This document shows, piece after piece, positions 7,830 to 16,055 of a stretch of 64,000 nucleotides of DNA (positions are counted from its first letter, which is position 1; the number at the start of each line of letters is the position of its first letter). The notes under the pieces were generated by a model that ran no database searches, was not told where the DNA came from, and saw nothing but the letters and a program-made list of their open reading frames with translations. The position numbers were made by a program, and so were the translations under genes. Source of the DNA: Candidatus Zixiibacteriota bacterium (GTDB taxonomy: Bacteria > Zixibacteria > MSB-5A5 > GN15 > PGXB01); contig JAFGAL010000010.1 in assembly GCA_016933695.1 (NCBI GenBank), forward strand, positions 186,001-250,000, read 5' to 3'.

Positions 7830-8399
7830 TTACTTCACCAGTGAGGCCAGCTTTTCAAAATCAACCTTCTTGATGAGGCTTTCCACGTCATCCTGTGAAA
7901 CGCTGTCATCACCCTCGGCGGAAACCAGAATGCGTTCGGAAATCAGCACCAAACAGGTAACCCCGGTGATCTCGCCGTCATCCTTTTCGATGATTACTTT
8001 CGATGGAAAATCGCCGAGTTTGGTGGATTTCACCGAACCGTTCGGAGTGTCGATTTCGATCGCCATCATAAACGGCATCAATAAAAACTGGTAAAGATTG
8101 GAATCGAGAATGGTCAGGGTAATACCGTCATCCTCGTCTTTTCCCTTGTAATATGTGCGGTTGGCCGCGGAATAACTCATCTGCGTTTGCGGGTTGGTCG
8201 GGTCGGCCATGGTGATCGTGCCGCCGTCGATTTCACCGGCATGAAGGCCTTCCACCTTGTCGGGCAGACAACCGGCAAGTTCTTCCCAGTTGACGGCCTT
8301 GATGTTTTTCACGACCGGTTGATCGTCAGCGGCGCCGGCACCGATGGTCAATGTCAACGCCAGCATTGCCAGCACACAGCATATGCGTTTTGTGAACAT
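7830..8399 (-). CDS. Secreted protein of unknown function
   Basis: A 189-residue protein with a signal peptide (MFTKRICCVLAM to about Ala23) and an acidic mature domain. It contains VNWEELAGCLPDKVEGL, a beta-rich middle (SAANRTYYKGKDEDDGITLTI), DFPSKVIIEKDDGEITGVTCLVL and a C-terminal SLIKKVDFEKLASLVK helix. The layout resembles small periplasmic proteins that test Suf/lipid-like ligands, but I do not recognise a named family. ATG 8399 is preferred over an upstream in-frame start at 8465 because it begins the signal peptide. It has its own terminator and stands between divergent units. Confidence 0.75.
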   Translation of the reverse strand: MFTKRICCVLAMLALTLTIGAGAADDQPVVKNIKAVNWEELAGCLPDKVEGLHAGEIDGGTITMADPTNPQTQMSYSAANRTYYKGKDEDDGITLTILDSNLYQFLLMPFMMAIEIDTPNGSVKSTKLGDFPSKVIIEKDDGEITGVTCLVLISERILVSAEGDDSVSQDDVESLIKKVDFEKLASLVK

Positions 8400-8674
8400 G
8401 TTAGGTTCCCTCTCCCTAAAGAAATTGGTTTTTGAAAAAATACGGCGCCCCAGGCGTGCAGACAATAAAAAAGCGCCCGAGCGGCCATTTATTTGGTCTT
8501 TTCGAGGTGGGGGAATGCGGGAATTAATTGGTCAAAACTTGCCCAATTACTGCTGTAACCGGTTTGAAATGGCCCTTTTATGACCATTTCTCTAAGCAGA
8601 TTCCCCCGGCTTGACGACATACCGAAAAACCGTAAAGCGAAAATATCAACATCGTTATATAGGGGAGACATGGT

Positions 8675-10387
8675 ATGACCAGAACTGTGAAAAGACATCT
8701 TTCAATTATTGCCGCCATTATTCTCATTCTGGCGCTGTCGATTCCGGCGGCATTCGGTCAACAGCCCAATATGGGCCCCCAACGTCCCGAAGCAGAGAAT
8801 GCCCTTCCGCCGGGATGTGGCTTTGTCCCGCCTCCGATGGATTTGTCGCATCTCACCGGCCAGACCATGCCGTCTTTGAAAAAGCCTACCGCCCCGGCTC
8901 CGTCAGCATGGGACTGGCGTAGCGAAGGCAAAGTAACGTCGATTAAGAATCAAAGTACCTGCGGTTCCTGTTATGCCTTTGCGGCCATTGCCAATTTCGA
9001 GGGGAAAATGCTGGTTGATGGCGAAGGCTCGTTCAACTTCTCAGAAAACAATGCCAAAGAATGCAATTATTCCGATCTCAGTTGCGACGGCGGCACCTAT
9101 TATGACCTGGCCAGTCTTTTCGCCATAAAAGGCCTGGTGCTGGAATCCTGCGACCCGTATGTTGCCAGCGATGTCTCCTGCAATACCACCTGCGTGCCGG
9201 AGAAGGTTCTTCTGGACTGGCGAATCATCTGCGCCAACAATGTCCCGTCGACGGAAGTCCTCAAAGATTACGTTTACAATTACGGTCCCGTGTACACCAC
9301 CCTCAATGCCGGGCAGGGCGATGCCTGGGAGTCGGAGTTCGCGTCATACAATGGCTCGTATACGTTGTATTATGCCGGAGCAGGTGATCCCAACCATGCC
9401 GTCCTGATCGTGGGATACGATGACGACATGGTGCATGCCGGTGGCACGGGCGCCTGGATTGTCAAGAATAGCTGGGGAACCGGTTGGGGCGGGACCTGTG
9501 GGTATGGTGCCCAGAGCGGTTATTTCACGATCGCCTATGGTTCGGCCAATATCGGGATGTGGTCATCGTATGTCGCCGATTGGCAGGATTACGATGTGAA
9601 CGAGGAATTACTCTACCATGACGATGCCGGTTGGAACAGCAATTACGGCTGGTCATCGCAAACGGCGTGGGGACTGAGCAAGTTCACTCCCACGGAGGAT
9701 TTCACGATCGCGCGGGTTGAATTCTGGACCAACGACGTCACCAGCGACATTGATATTTATCTTTATGACAGTTTTAACGGAACCGCGTTGAGCGGTCTCT
9801 TGAATGAAAAACTGAATGTCAGCTTCACGGAAGCCGGGTATCACTCCGTGGCTCTTGATTCCACAGTGGATATCGTTTCCGGAAACGATTTCTATGCGGT
9901 GGTTAAAATTACCAACGCCACGCAAGGTTATCCGATCTGTACGGACGTGCTCGGCCCGACCACGACCGGTGATACGTACATCAGCTCCACCGGCGGCAAC
10001 GGAACCTGGTTTGAGTTGAGCGGCGGATACGGCACTGACGTCGGCATACGCGTTCGGCAGGGAACATCACTGGTTCTCGATGTCGACGATGATGACAGGG
10101 TGCTTCCCACGACGTACGGATTGTCGCAAAACCATCCCAATCCGTTCAATCCGTCAACCACGATTGCGTACTCGCTGGAAAACCGCACTCATGTCGAACT
10201 GGCGGTTTTTAATCTGTTGGGTCAGCATATTACGACACTGGTCGACGATATCAAATCGGCGGGTGAACATAATACCACCTGGGACGGCAAGGACGCCGGG
10301 GGCAATCCGGTTTCAACTGGGATTTATTTCTATCGCCTGCAAAGCGACAATTATATCGCCACGCGCAAGATGGTGTTACTGCGGTAG
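8675..10387 (+). CDS. Secreted C1A papain-like protease with T9SS-type sorting domain
   Basis: The 570-residue protein has a signal peptide (1-28), a pro-region, and a papain core beginning near residue 78 (WDWRSEGKVTSI). Catalytic residues are Cys99 (STCGSCYAF), His241 (NHAVLIVGY) and Asn265 (KNSWGTGWG). A lectin-like beta-sandwich follows (about 300-455, YHDDAGWNSNYG onward). The end (about 480-570) is a Por-type/FlgD-like C-terminal sorting domain: NHPNPFNPSTTIAYSL and FNLLGQ, ending RKMVLLR. That tail directs cargo to the type IX secretion system in Bacteroidota and relatives. It is monocistronic with a GGGGAG ribosome site 8 bases before ATG and a hairpin after the stop. It shows this organism uses T9SS-like sorting as well as dockerin-type tails. 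Confidence 0.93.
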   Translation: MTRTVKRHLSIIAAIILILALSIPAAFGQQPNMGPQRPEAENALPPGCGFVPPPMDLSHLTGQTMPSLKKPTAPAPSAWDWRSEGKVTSIKNQSTCGSCYAFAAIANFEGKMLVDGEGSFNFSENNAKECNYSDLSCDGGTYYDLASLFAIKGLVLESCDPYVASDVSCNTTCVPEKVLLDWRIICANNVPSTEVLKDYVYNYGPVYTTLNAGQGDAWESEFASYNGSYTLYYAGAGDPNHAVLIVGYDDDMVHAGGTGAWIVKNSWGTGWGGTCGYGAQSGYFTIAYGSANIGMWSSYVADWQDYDVNEELLYHDDAGWNSNYGWSSQTAWGLSKFTPTEDFTIARVEFWTNDVTSDIDIYLYDSFNGTALSGLLNEKLNVSFTEAGYHSVALDSTVDIVSGNDFYAVVKITNATQGYPICTDVLGPTTTGDTYISSTGGNGTWFELSGGYGTDVGIRVRQGTSLVLDVDDDDRVLPTTYGLSQNHPNPFNPSTTIAYSLENRTHVELAVFNLLGQHITTLVDDIKSAGEHNTTWDGKDAGGNPVSTGIYFYRLQSDNYIATRKMVLLR

Positions 10388-10416
10388 GTAAAATGCCAGT
10401 AAGGCGAGGGATGTCA

Positions 10417-10445
10417 GCGGGGACAACCAGGAGCGTTGTCCCCGT
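10417..10445 (+). terminator. Terminator of the C1A-T9SS protease gene
   Basis: Stem GCGGGGACAAC (10417-10427) pairs with GTTGTCCCCGT (10435-10445) around a 7-base loop, followed by TTCTTGTTGT. Confidence 0.65.
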
Positions 10446-10662
10446 TTCTTGTTGTCGCACAATTAATAACGATGTTTTTGGTCAAGTCCTCGAAAATAAA
10501 AACATGGGCCTGACCTGTCAATTTCGGCTTGACATTTACATAAAATTTCCGATATTTATTATGTAAGGACCACTGATTGGGAACGCGGGTCAATCGTTTC
10601 CGCCGCGAAAAGCGACACATTAGGTGGCAACCTTACAGGCAACAACTATAAGTTTAGAACAA

Positions 10663-10684
10663 CCCCCCGGTAGGCGCCGGGGGG
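10663..10684 (-). terminator. Hairpin terminator downstream of the TIGR01777 epimerase gene
   Basis: An 8-bp stem CCCCCCGG/CCGGGGGG with a 6-base loop, flanked by AACAA and TTGTT that extend the pairing. It lies 20 bases after the minus-strand stop at 10704 and could act in both directions; the T tract is short. Confidence 0.6.
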
Positions 10685-10703
10685 ATTGTTTTGTACGGGT
10701 ATT

Positions 10704-11612
10704 TTACTTCAGACGCTCGATATGATAACGCAGGGCTTCCTGCAAATAGGGGAAAAGGAACCGATAACCGGCATCCTGAAGCTTCTTGGGGATGACACGT
10801 GTGCTGGCAAGAAGCATCTCATCGGCCATTTCTCGCCCGACCATGAGACGAATCGCAAAAGCCGGAACGCTCGCCGCCGATGGCCGGTTCAATGCCTGTC
10901 CCAGGGCGGTCGTGAACTCCGCGTTGGTTACCGGATTCGGAGAAATGGCATTGATCGGCCCGCGCAGCTGATCTTCGCGAATCACGAACTGCATGATATT
11001 GATGACATCGTCGATTGAAATCCAGCTGATATATTGCGTCCCCCTGCCGATTTTGCCGCCCAGACCGAGTTTGAACGGCTTGATCATGGCAGGAAGCGCG
11101 CCGCCTTTTTCGGAAAGCACCACTCCGAACCGAAGTTTGACCACGCGAATAGCGGTGTCGGCCAGAATCTCCGATGCCGCTTCCCATTCTTTGGTCACGG
11201 TCGCCAGAAATCCCTCGCCGGGTGTGCTTTCCTCGGTGAGTTCGTCATCGCCGCGATTGCCGTAAATGCCGATCGCCGACGCAAACACGGCTACTGATGG
11301 GGGAGAAGAAAGGTTTTTCAGGCGTCCGCATAACAGCGACGTGGACCGCACCCGGCTTTCGAGGATTTTACGTTTTTTCGCCTCGGTCCATTTTCCTTCA
11401 GCAATGCTTTCTCCCGCCAAATGGAACACGGTATCGAATCCCTCAAGCGCCGCCGATTCCAGTTTGCCCTGATCCGGCGCCCAGGCAATCGATCCGGCAC
11501 CGACCGGGCCTCCCGGCCGGACCAGTTTCGTGACCTGATGTCCGTTTTCAACCAGGGCCGTGACCAGTGCTGAGCCGATCAGTCCCGATGCTCCGGTAAT
11601 GGCGATCTTCAT
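10704..11612 (-). CDS. TIGR01777-family NAD(P)-dependent epimerase-like protein
   Basis: A 302-residue extended-SDR protein with N-terminal TGASGLIGSALV nucleotide loop, the family-typical VFHLAGESIAEGKWTEAKK, SAIGIYGNRGDDELTEES and RFGVVLSEKGGALP blocks, and a C-terminal DUF1731-like end (VPAFAIRLMVGREMADEMLLAS). Homologues are widespread (YfcH in E. coli) but the reaction is not established. It starts 12 bases after the Sms scaffold gene stop and so sits at the end of the Fe-S assembly operon; a functional link is not demonstrated. Confidence 0.93.
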   Translation of the reverse strand: MKIAITGASGLIGSALVTALVENGHQVTKLVRPGGPVGAGSIAWAPDQGKLESAALEGFDTVFHLAGESIAEGKWTEAKKRKILESRVRSTSLLCGRLKNLSSPPSVAVFASAIGIYGNRGDDELTEESTPGEGFLATVTKEWEAASEILADTAIRVVKLRFGVVLSEKGGALPAMIKPFKLGLGGKIGRGTQYISWISIDDVINIMQFVIREDQLRGPINAISPNPVTNAEFTTALGQALNRPSAASVPAFAIRLMVGREMADEMLLASTRVIPKKLQDAGYRFLFPYLQEALRYHIERLK

Positions 11613-11623
11613 ACGCGTTCTTG

Positions 11624-12562
11624 CTACCTGGCCAAAAGACCGTTGATAATCATCTCCACCGCGTCATCCTCGGACAGCCCCCGCGACATTAATGTCTCCA
11701 ACTGCTTATTGTCGACACTTCCGATTGCGGCCTCGTGCGTGATATGCGCTTTGGGATGATGCACCTCGACAATCGGAATTGCGGTGGCGACACCGTTATC
11801 CTGAAGGATTTCCTTGCAGTCGACATGCCCCCGGGCATATGCCCCGGATGCGGTCAGTTTATTATATACTTCTGCTCTGGCATTGTCACGAACGGCGATC
11901 TTCGAGGTGAGTGCCCCTTTTGAACGCTCACCATTGAGATGACCGATTTCCTTGATTTTAATAATATCATCGGCACGACCGCTGATCCGCGCCATCATAT
12001 CGACCACCCCGCCGTCATCGCATGACGTTTCATATTCGATATCGATCAGGCCGACACGGCCTTTGATCAGTTCGAATTCGGTTTTGAAATGCGCATTCTT
12101 GCCAACATGAACCACCGCCTTGGGGTAAACTTTCAGACCGCCTTTGGAACTGTGCACGTGCTTTTCGAAATAGGAATACCTCGCGCCGTCAGCGATATGA
12201 ATAGTGGCGTCCATGAGATGCTGGACATCAACCGCGTTCGGGAATACGCAATGCGCCAGAAGCGATATTTGGGCGTTCGTGCCGATGTTGACGTTCATGA
12301 TAATGCGCTGGATGCCGGTCTCCGGGAGCATCCCGAAACAGAGGTGGACCGGCTTCTTCACGATGGTGCCGTCATCAAGCGTTACCAGCAATTCGACGCC
12401 GTCATCGAGTTCCTTCACCTTGATATTCAGCCCGGTCACGGCGTGCATACCGATAACGGTATTCCCGTTGATTACCAGGTGGGCGGTTTCGGGGTCTTTC
12501 AGATTCGGGTCGGTGTCCGTATAATCGTACAGACTGCTGATCAGTTCCGGTTGCGTTTTCAT
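11624..12562 (-). CDS. smsB: SufB/SufD-like Fe-S scaffold (SmsB type)
   Basis: The 312-residue protein is a short SufBD-family scaffold. It has the family core HVGKNAHFKTEFELIKG, DARAEVYNKLTASGAYARGHVDCKEIL and the C-terminal signature HITHEAAIGSVDNKQLETLM, with a final helix SEDDAVEMIINGLL. Bacterial SufB is about 470 residues, so this is the compact form known from archaea and deep-branching bacteria, described as the SMS (SUF-like minimal system). It acts with the neighbouring SmsC ATPase in the cytoplasm to build Fe-S clusters. The start overlaps the end of smsC by 4 bases. No SufS, SufE or SufU is nearby. Confidence 0.85.
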   Translation of the reverse strand: MKTQPELISSLYDYTDTDPNLKDPETAHLVINGNTVIGMHAVTGLNIKVKELDDGVELLVTLDDGTIVKKPVHLCFGMLPETGIQRIIMNVNIGTNAQISLLAHCVFPNAVDVQHLMDATIHIADGARYSYFEKHVHSSKGGLKVYPKAVVHVGKNAHFKTEFELIKGRVGLIDIEYETSCDDGGVVDMMARISGRADDIIKIKEIGHLNGERSKGALTSKIAVRDNARAEVYNKLTASGAYARGHVDCKEILQDNGVATAIPIVEVHHPKAHITHEAAIGSVDNKQLETLMSRGLSEDDAVEMIINGLLAR

Positions 12563-13302
12563 GCCTGGCCTCCGATGATCTGCTGGACGGGGATGTTTTT
12601 ATGATCGCAGGGAATACATTTATCCTCGAAATAGCGACGGATTTTTTTCACTTCACCTTTGTCCACCACCTGTCCGTGGCACATGAGAAAGGCATGCTCG
12701 GCCTGATCGAGTACCGCCAGGCTGTGGGTGATCAGGATCACGGTCGTCCCCAGTGATTTCAGCACCTTTACCGCGTCGAAAATGCGGTAAATGGACTCGA
12801 TATCGATGCCCGAGTCCGGTTCGTCGAGAAGTGCCACCTTCGGTTCCATCGCGACGATCGAGGCGAGTTCGACTTTCTTGCGCTCACCGCCGCTGAGGGT
12901 TTTATCGACGGCGCGATACAGGTAATTGACCGGATCCAGCCCGACCTTGTTGAGCAATGCTTCGATATGTTCACGGCTTTTATTTTTCGCTGAGGCGCGC
13001 AGAAAATCCAGAATCGGCAGGCCTTCGAACCGCGCCGGTTCCTGCCAGCCGAGCGTGATACCCCGTTTGGCGCGCTCATCGACCCCGAGATCGCGAATCG
13101 ATTTGCCTTCGAATTCGATATCGCCCTCGAAATCGCGATACCCGGATAAACCGACCAGGGTGGATGCCAGCGTTGATTTCCCCGCGCCGTTGGGGCCGAT
13201 CACCGCGTGCACGTGTCCGTCCCAGAAATCCACATTGAGCCGATTGAGTATCGATTTGCCGTTAAATTTCAGTGTCAGGTCCTTGACCGTCAGGATACCC
13301 AT
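12559..13302 (-). CDS. smsC: SufC-like ABC ATPase (SmsC type)
   Basis: A 247-residue soluble ABC ATPase: Walker A GPNGAGKST (residues 37-45), signature LSGGERKKVEL, Walker B VALLDEPDSGID and H-loop ITHS. SufC-type DSGID after Walker B and RGITLGWQEPARFEGL are distinctive. The C-terminal CIPCDHKNIPVQ tail with a CxxC is seen in archaeal and minimal SUF systems and not in classical SufC. It powers Fe-S cluster assembly on SmsB. It is the first gene of a three-gene operon, with an AGAAGG ribosome site before ATG 13302. Confidence 0.88.
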   Translation of the reverse strand: MGILTVKDLTLKFNGKSILNRLNVDFWDGHVHAVIGPNGAGKSTLASTLVGLSGYRDFEGDIEFEGKSIRDLGVDERAKRGITLGWQEPARFEGLPILDFLRASAKNKSREHIEALLNKVGLDPVNYLYRAVDKTLSGGERKKVELASIVAMEPKVALLDEPDSGIDIESIYRIFDAVKVLKSLGTTVILITHSLAVLDQAEHAFLMCHGQVVDKGEVKKIRRYFEDKCIPCDHKNIPVQQIIGGQA

Positions 13303-13323
13303 AATGCCTTCTTTCTATCCGCA

Positions 13324-13338
13324 ACATTCCGGGAATGT
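13324..13338. promoter_or_regulatory. Perfect palindrome upstream of smsC, putative operator
   Basis: ACATTCC-G-GGAATGT is a perfect 7-1-7 inverted repeat lying 22-36 bases before the smsC start codon, inside the leader or promoter. A regulator of Fe-S assembly is the plausible ligand. I could not identify a convincing -35/-10 pair next to it. Confidence 0.45.
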
Positions 13339-13445
13339 CATTGGTCGAATTGTTTTTATCTATTTCGTCGTAACGGAGAAGGTAGCTTATCGGTTCGCAA
13401 CTGACAAGCGGTTTTTTTTTGCGGGAGATGCCAAAATAAAGGACA

Positions 13446-13467
13446 GGGCGGGTCGATGATCCCGCCC
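13446..13467 (-). terminator. Terminator of the repeat-rich secreted protein gene
   Basis: Stem GGGCGGG (13446-13452) with CCCGCCC (13461-13467), 8-base loop, followed on the minus strand by TGTCCTTTATTTT. It lies about 85 bases after the stop at 13551. Confidence 0.55.
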
Positions 13468-13550
13468 CAGCGATTATACGACCGTTGTTGGCGTTATGAC
13501 AACCAAGAGGACATCGCAACATTCGGTCAGGCAAAATTACCGTCGTGATT

Positions 13551-15782
13551 CTATCTCTTCATTTCCTCGTTGGCCAGTTTTTCGGCCTGATATTGTTCGA
13601 AGTGAATGAATCGGTCCTCACTCAGTCCGAAGGCTTCCGGATGGATATATTGGCCCTTCTCCTCCGGCGGTTTGTCCATTTCAACCGGGATTCGATTGGC
13701 CTCGGCATACTTGTCATGCCGAATTCCGGTCACCATCCACGAAACCTTCATCCCCGGAACACCTCCGGCGATAGCGAATCGATTATCGCTGATTTCCTCG
13801 GCAATATACAGATCAGGTCCGGGGGCGCCGATTGGTGTCAGCTGATAGCGGAAGTCTTTGTTCAGCGCATCGAAATAGTCGGGAAGCTGCACTTCCGCAT
13901 AGCCGTTGGCATCAAGCACAACATTGCCGTTATAGACATTCATCATATCGGGTGATTCGACAAAACTGTGGCAGAGATATTTATTTTCCGGGTCGAGGGG
14001 ATGGTCGATTTTGAATGAACCCGCCCCCTTGCTGAGCGTTCCCGTGACCGTTACACTGCCGGAGAAATACCCGGCATAATTGGTGTTCGCTCCATTGGCG
14101 TATGCATAGATCCCATAGGCGTAATTTCCATAAGATGCCAGGGCCCTGATGCCATAGGTATATCCATATGTACTGGATGTTGTGAGTGCTTCCGCCTGGC
14201 AATATCCCCCATAGCGATATAATCCGTCAGATTTGGCATAGCCACTGATTCCGTAGGCATATCCGCCGGAACCGGTTGTGGTATGAGATGCTCGACCAAC
14301 AACCCCCAACAAGGGCCCGGTGCCGGAATTGGTCAAGTCGGAAAAAAGACCAGACCTGGTGCTGGCAGTATTATACCCTCGTACCATTTGGACCAGATAG
14401 GCCGTACTCGGAGTTACGACCGAACTGCCCATCATGATACCATCACCGTTAACTCTCATTGTACTGTCGTGGAAATAGGTGTTCCCCCAAAAATAATCAA
14501 AATTATAAAAATTCTTTGTCCCATAGATCGATTCATATCCATTGATCGTCATGGCGGTGTTGTATATTTTCGAAGGTGAAATGTCCGCTCCGGCGCTGAT
14601 ATCGGCATCAGTAATCGTGCCGTTTACGATATTGCCGGATTCGACGGCGTTGTCATCCAGCAGGCTGTTGGTAATGCCATCAGGGGGAATGTATAATTGC
14701 ACCGCTCCCGATACGCCTCCTCCGGCCAGGCCGGTCCCGGCGGTTACCCCGGTGATATCACCGCCGCTGTTGGCATCGGCGGAGGCCTCCCATTGGGTCG
14801 CCGCGGCGTTCCATTTCATGACTTCGCCATCAGCCGCACCGTTCTGGCCGATATCACCAAACAGAATAGTCCCGTCCTGGATCTTTGGCGATGTCACCGC
14901 ATTGGCATTTAGATGGTAGGCATGAACGGCATTGTCGGCAATATCCAGGTCGCCAATCTCGCCGTCCAGAATATGCGCACTGGTGACGGCGTCCAGCGCC
15001 AGCGCCTGGTCATCGACTGCACTGTACTGGATTTTGGTCGAGGTAATGGCATCATTCGCGATTTTGTCGGTGGTCACCCCCAGATTGGCAATTGCCAGCG
15101 TGACTTCACCCGCGGTACCGCCCCCGGTCAGGCCGCTTCCTGCGATGACTCCGGTGATATCCCCGCCGGCACCGGTTTCATCATCGGCGGCATACCATTC
15201 TGCCTGTATATTGTCCCACTTCATGACCTGTCCATCGGCGGCCCCGTTTTGACCGATGTCCGCGAATTGTATCTCACCATCGGCAATATGGTACGAGTGC
15301 ACCGCATTGCTTTGGATCTTGTTGCTTGTCACCGCGCCAGATGCGATTTTATCAGCGGTGATCGCGTCGTCGACCACCGTCATGGCCATAATGGCGGTGT
15401 CGGCATTGCGAGCCTGACACGCATACGCGACCGATACCAGGCGAGTGCGGGGGGTGATCTCGGGATCGACGTCAATTGTGATCCCGAGATAACGGACGGT
15501 ATCGGCACTGAACAGCCCGGATGGAAACGGTACAGACGCTCCCAACTGATAACTGAAACAGCCGTCGGTTACCGTGACCGACTGGAAACCGCTCGACCAG
15601 AGTGAATCGTTGCCGGATTCACCGGCATAAATTGTGAATTTAATCAGATACGGTCCGTTGGTGACCGGGTCGCCTCCGCTATCGGTCAAACGTCCCTGAT
15701 ACGTGATCGCTCCCGGGACTTCGGCGCTGACAGATAGTGACAATAACAGGACCAGTGCCATGAGAAAACAGACATATCGCAT
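13551..15782 (-). CDS. Large secreted repeat protein, tail-fibre-like
   Basis: A 743-residue protein with a 20-residue signal peptide. Residues 21-130 form a beta-rich head (ITYQGRLTDSGGDPVTNGPY). From 135 to 400 there are short repeats of the type AVTSxKI/DGEIxxxDI and two copies of a 58-60-residue unit (171-230 and 306-363: DIGQNGAADG, VMKW, GGDITGV, GSGLTGGG) as found in phage tail-fibre and trimeric surface proteins. Residues 480-590 are rich in Gly-Tyr pairs. The C-terminal 150 residues (DHPLDPENKYLCHSFVESPDM to VTGIRHDKY) are a conserved end domain. A fibrous surface structure or adhesin is inferred. No dockerin or T9SS tail is present. Confidence 0.8.
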   Translation of the reverse strand: MRYVCFLMALVLLLSLSVSAEVPGAITYQGRLTDSGGDPVTNGPYLIKFTIYAGESGNDSLWSSGFQSVTVTDGCFSYQLGASVPFPSGLFSADTVRYLGITIDVDPEITPRTRLVSVAYACQARNADTAIMAMTVVDDAITADKIASGAVTSNKIQSNAVHSYHIADGEIQFADIGQNGAADGQVMKWDNIQAEWYAADDETGAGGDITGVIAGSGLTGGGTAGEVTLAIANLGVTTDKIANDAITSTKIQYSAVDDQALALDAVTSAHILDGEIGDLDIADNAVHAYHLNANAVTSPKIQDGTILFGDIGQNGAADGEVMKWNAAATQWEASADANSGGDITGVTAGTGLAGGGVSGAVQLYIPPDGITNSLLDDNAVESGNIVNGTITDADISAGADISPSKIYNTAMTINGYESIYGTKNFYNFDYFWGNTYFHDSTMRVNGDGIMMGSSVVTPSTAYLVQMVRGYNTASTRSGLFSDLTNSGTGPLLGVVGRASHTTTGSGGYAYGISGYAKSDGLYRYGGYCQAEALTTSSTYGYTYGIRALASYGNYAYGIYAYANGANTNYAGYFSGSVTVTGTLSKGAGSFKIDHPLDPENKYLCHSFVESPDMMNVYNGNVVLDANGYAEVQLPDYFDALNKDFRYQLTPIGAPGPDLYIAEEISDNRFAIAGGVPGMKVSWMVTGIRHDKYAEANRIPVEMDKPPEEKGQYIHPEAFGLSEDRFIHFEQYQAEKLANEEMKR
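14694..14867 (-). repeat. Second copy of the intragenic 60-residue repeat
   Basis: Encodes residues 306-363 of the secreted repeat protein. It shares IGQNGAADG, VMKW and GGDITGV with the copy at 15093-15272. Confidence 0.7.
15093..15272 (-). repeat. First copy of the intragenic 60-residue repeat
   Basis: Encodes residues 171-230 of the secreted repeat protein; partner of 14694-14867. Confidence 0.7.
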
Positions 15783-15960
15783 GACCTCCTCCGGTATTGG
15801 GGTTATGTGTTATGAAAGACGCTCTCTCGCGTTTCTATTTCTCTTCCCGCGATTCGATGCCTGTCTTGAAGACAATAAAGATATGTCCGGACGTAGGAGA
15901 CTGCGTGTTGAGATCTGTTGAGAAGCCAAACGAGGAAATGATTTCAATGACTACTGATTA

Positions 15961-15989
15961 AGTATACGCCATTTGTCATATATTGTCAA
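15961..15989 (-). promoter_or_regulatory. Sigma70 promoter of the repeat-rich secreted protein
   Basis: On the minus strand a perfect TTGACA (15989-15984), 17 bases, then TATACT (15966-15961). The start would be near 15954, giving a leader of about 170 bases before ATG 15782. Confidence 0.8.
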
Positions 15990-16010
15990 GACCGATCGGG
16001 CGGACAAAAA

Positions 16011-16032
16011 CGGGGTGGCTGACGCCACCCCG
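16011..16032 (-). terminator. Rho-independent terminator of the C1A-dockerin gene
   Basis: A perfect 9-bp stem CGGGGTGGC/GCCACCCCG with a 4-base loop, followed on the minus strand by five T, 23 bases after the stop. Confidence 0.9.
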
Positions 16033-16055
16033 ATAATAATGGAGCGGGTATTCTC

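Larger units (their letters stand above)
10388..10703. other. Gene-free region with terminators and a possible small transcript
   Basis: This 316-base stretch holds the terminator of the protease (10417-10445), an AT-rich block with TTGACA at 10529-10534 and an imperfect -10 (TATTTA 10553-10558, 18-base spacer), and a strong hairpin at 10663-10684. Together these could bound a short plus-strand RNA, but no RNA family is recognised and no protein gene is supported. Confidence 0.3.

Noticed and set aside
10414-10620. 68-codon minus-strand open frame in the gene-free region
   Set aside because: Poor ribosome site, no motif, and it covers the protease terminator.
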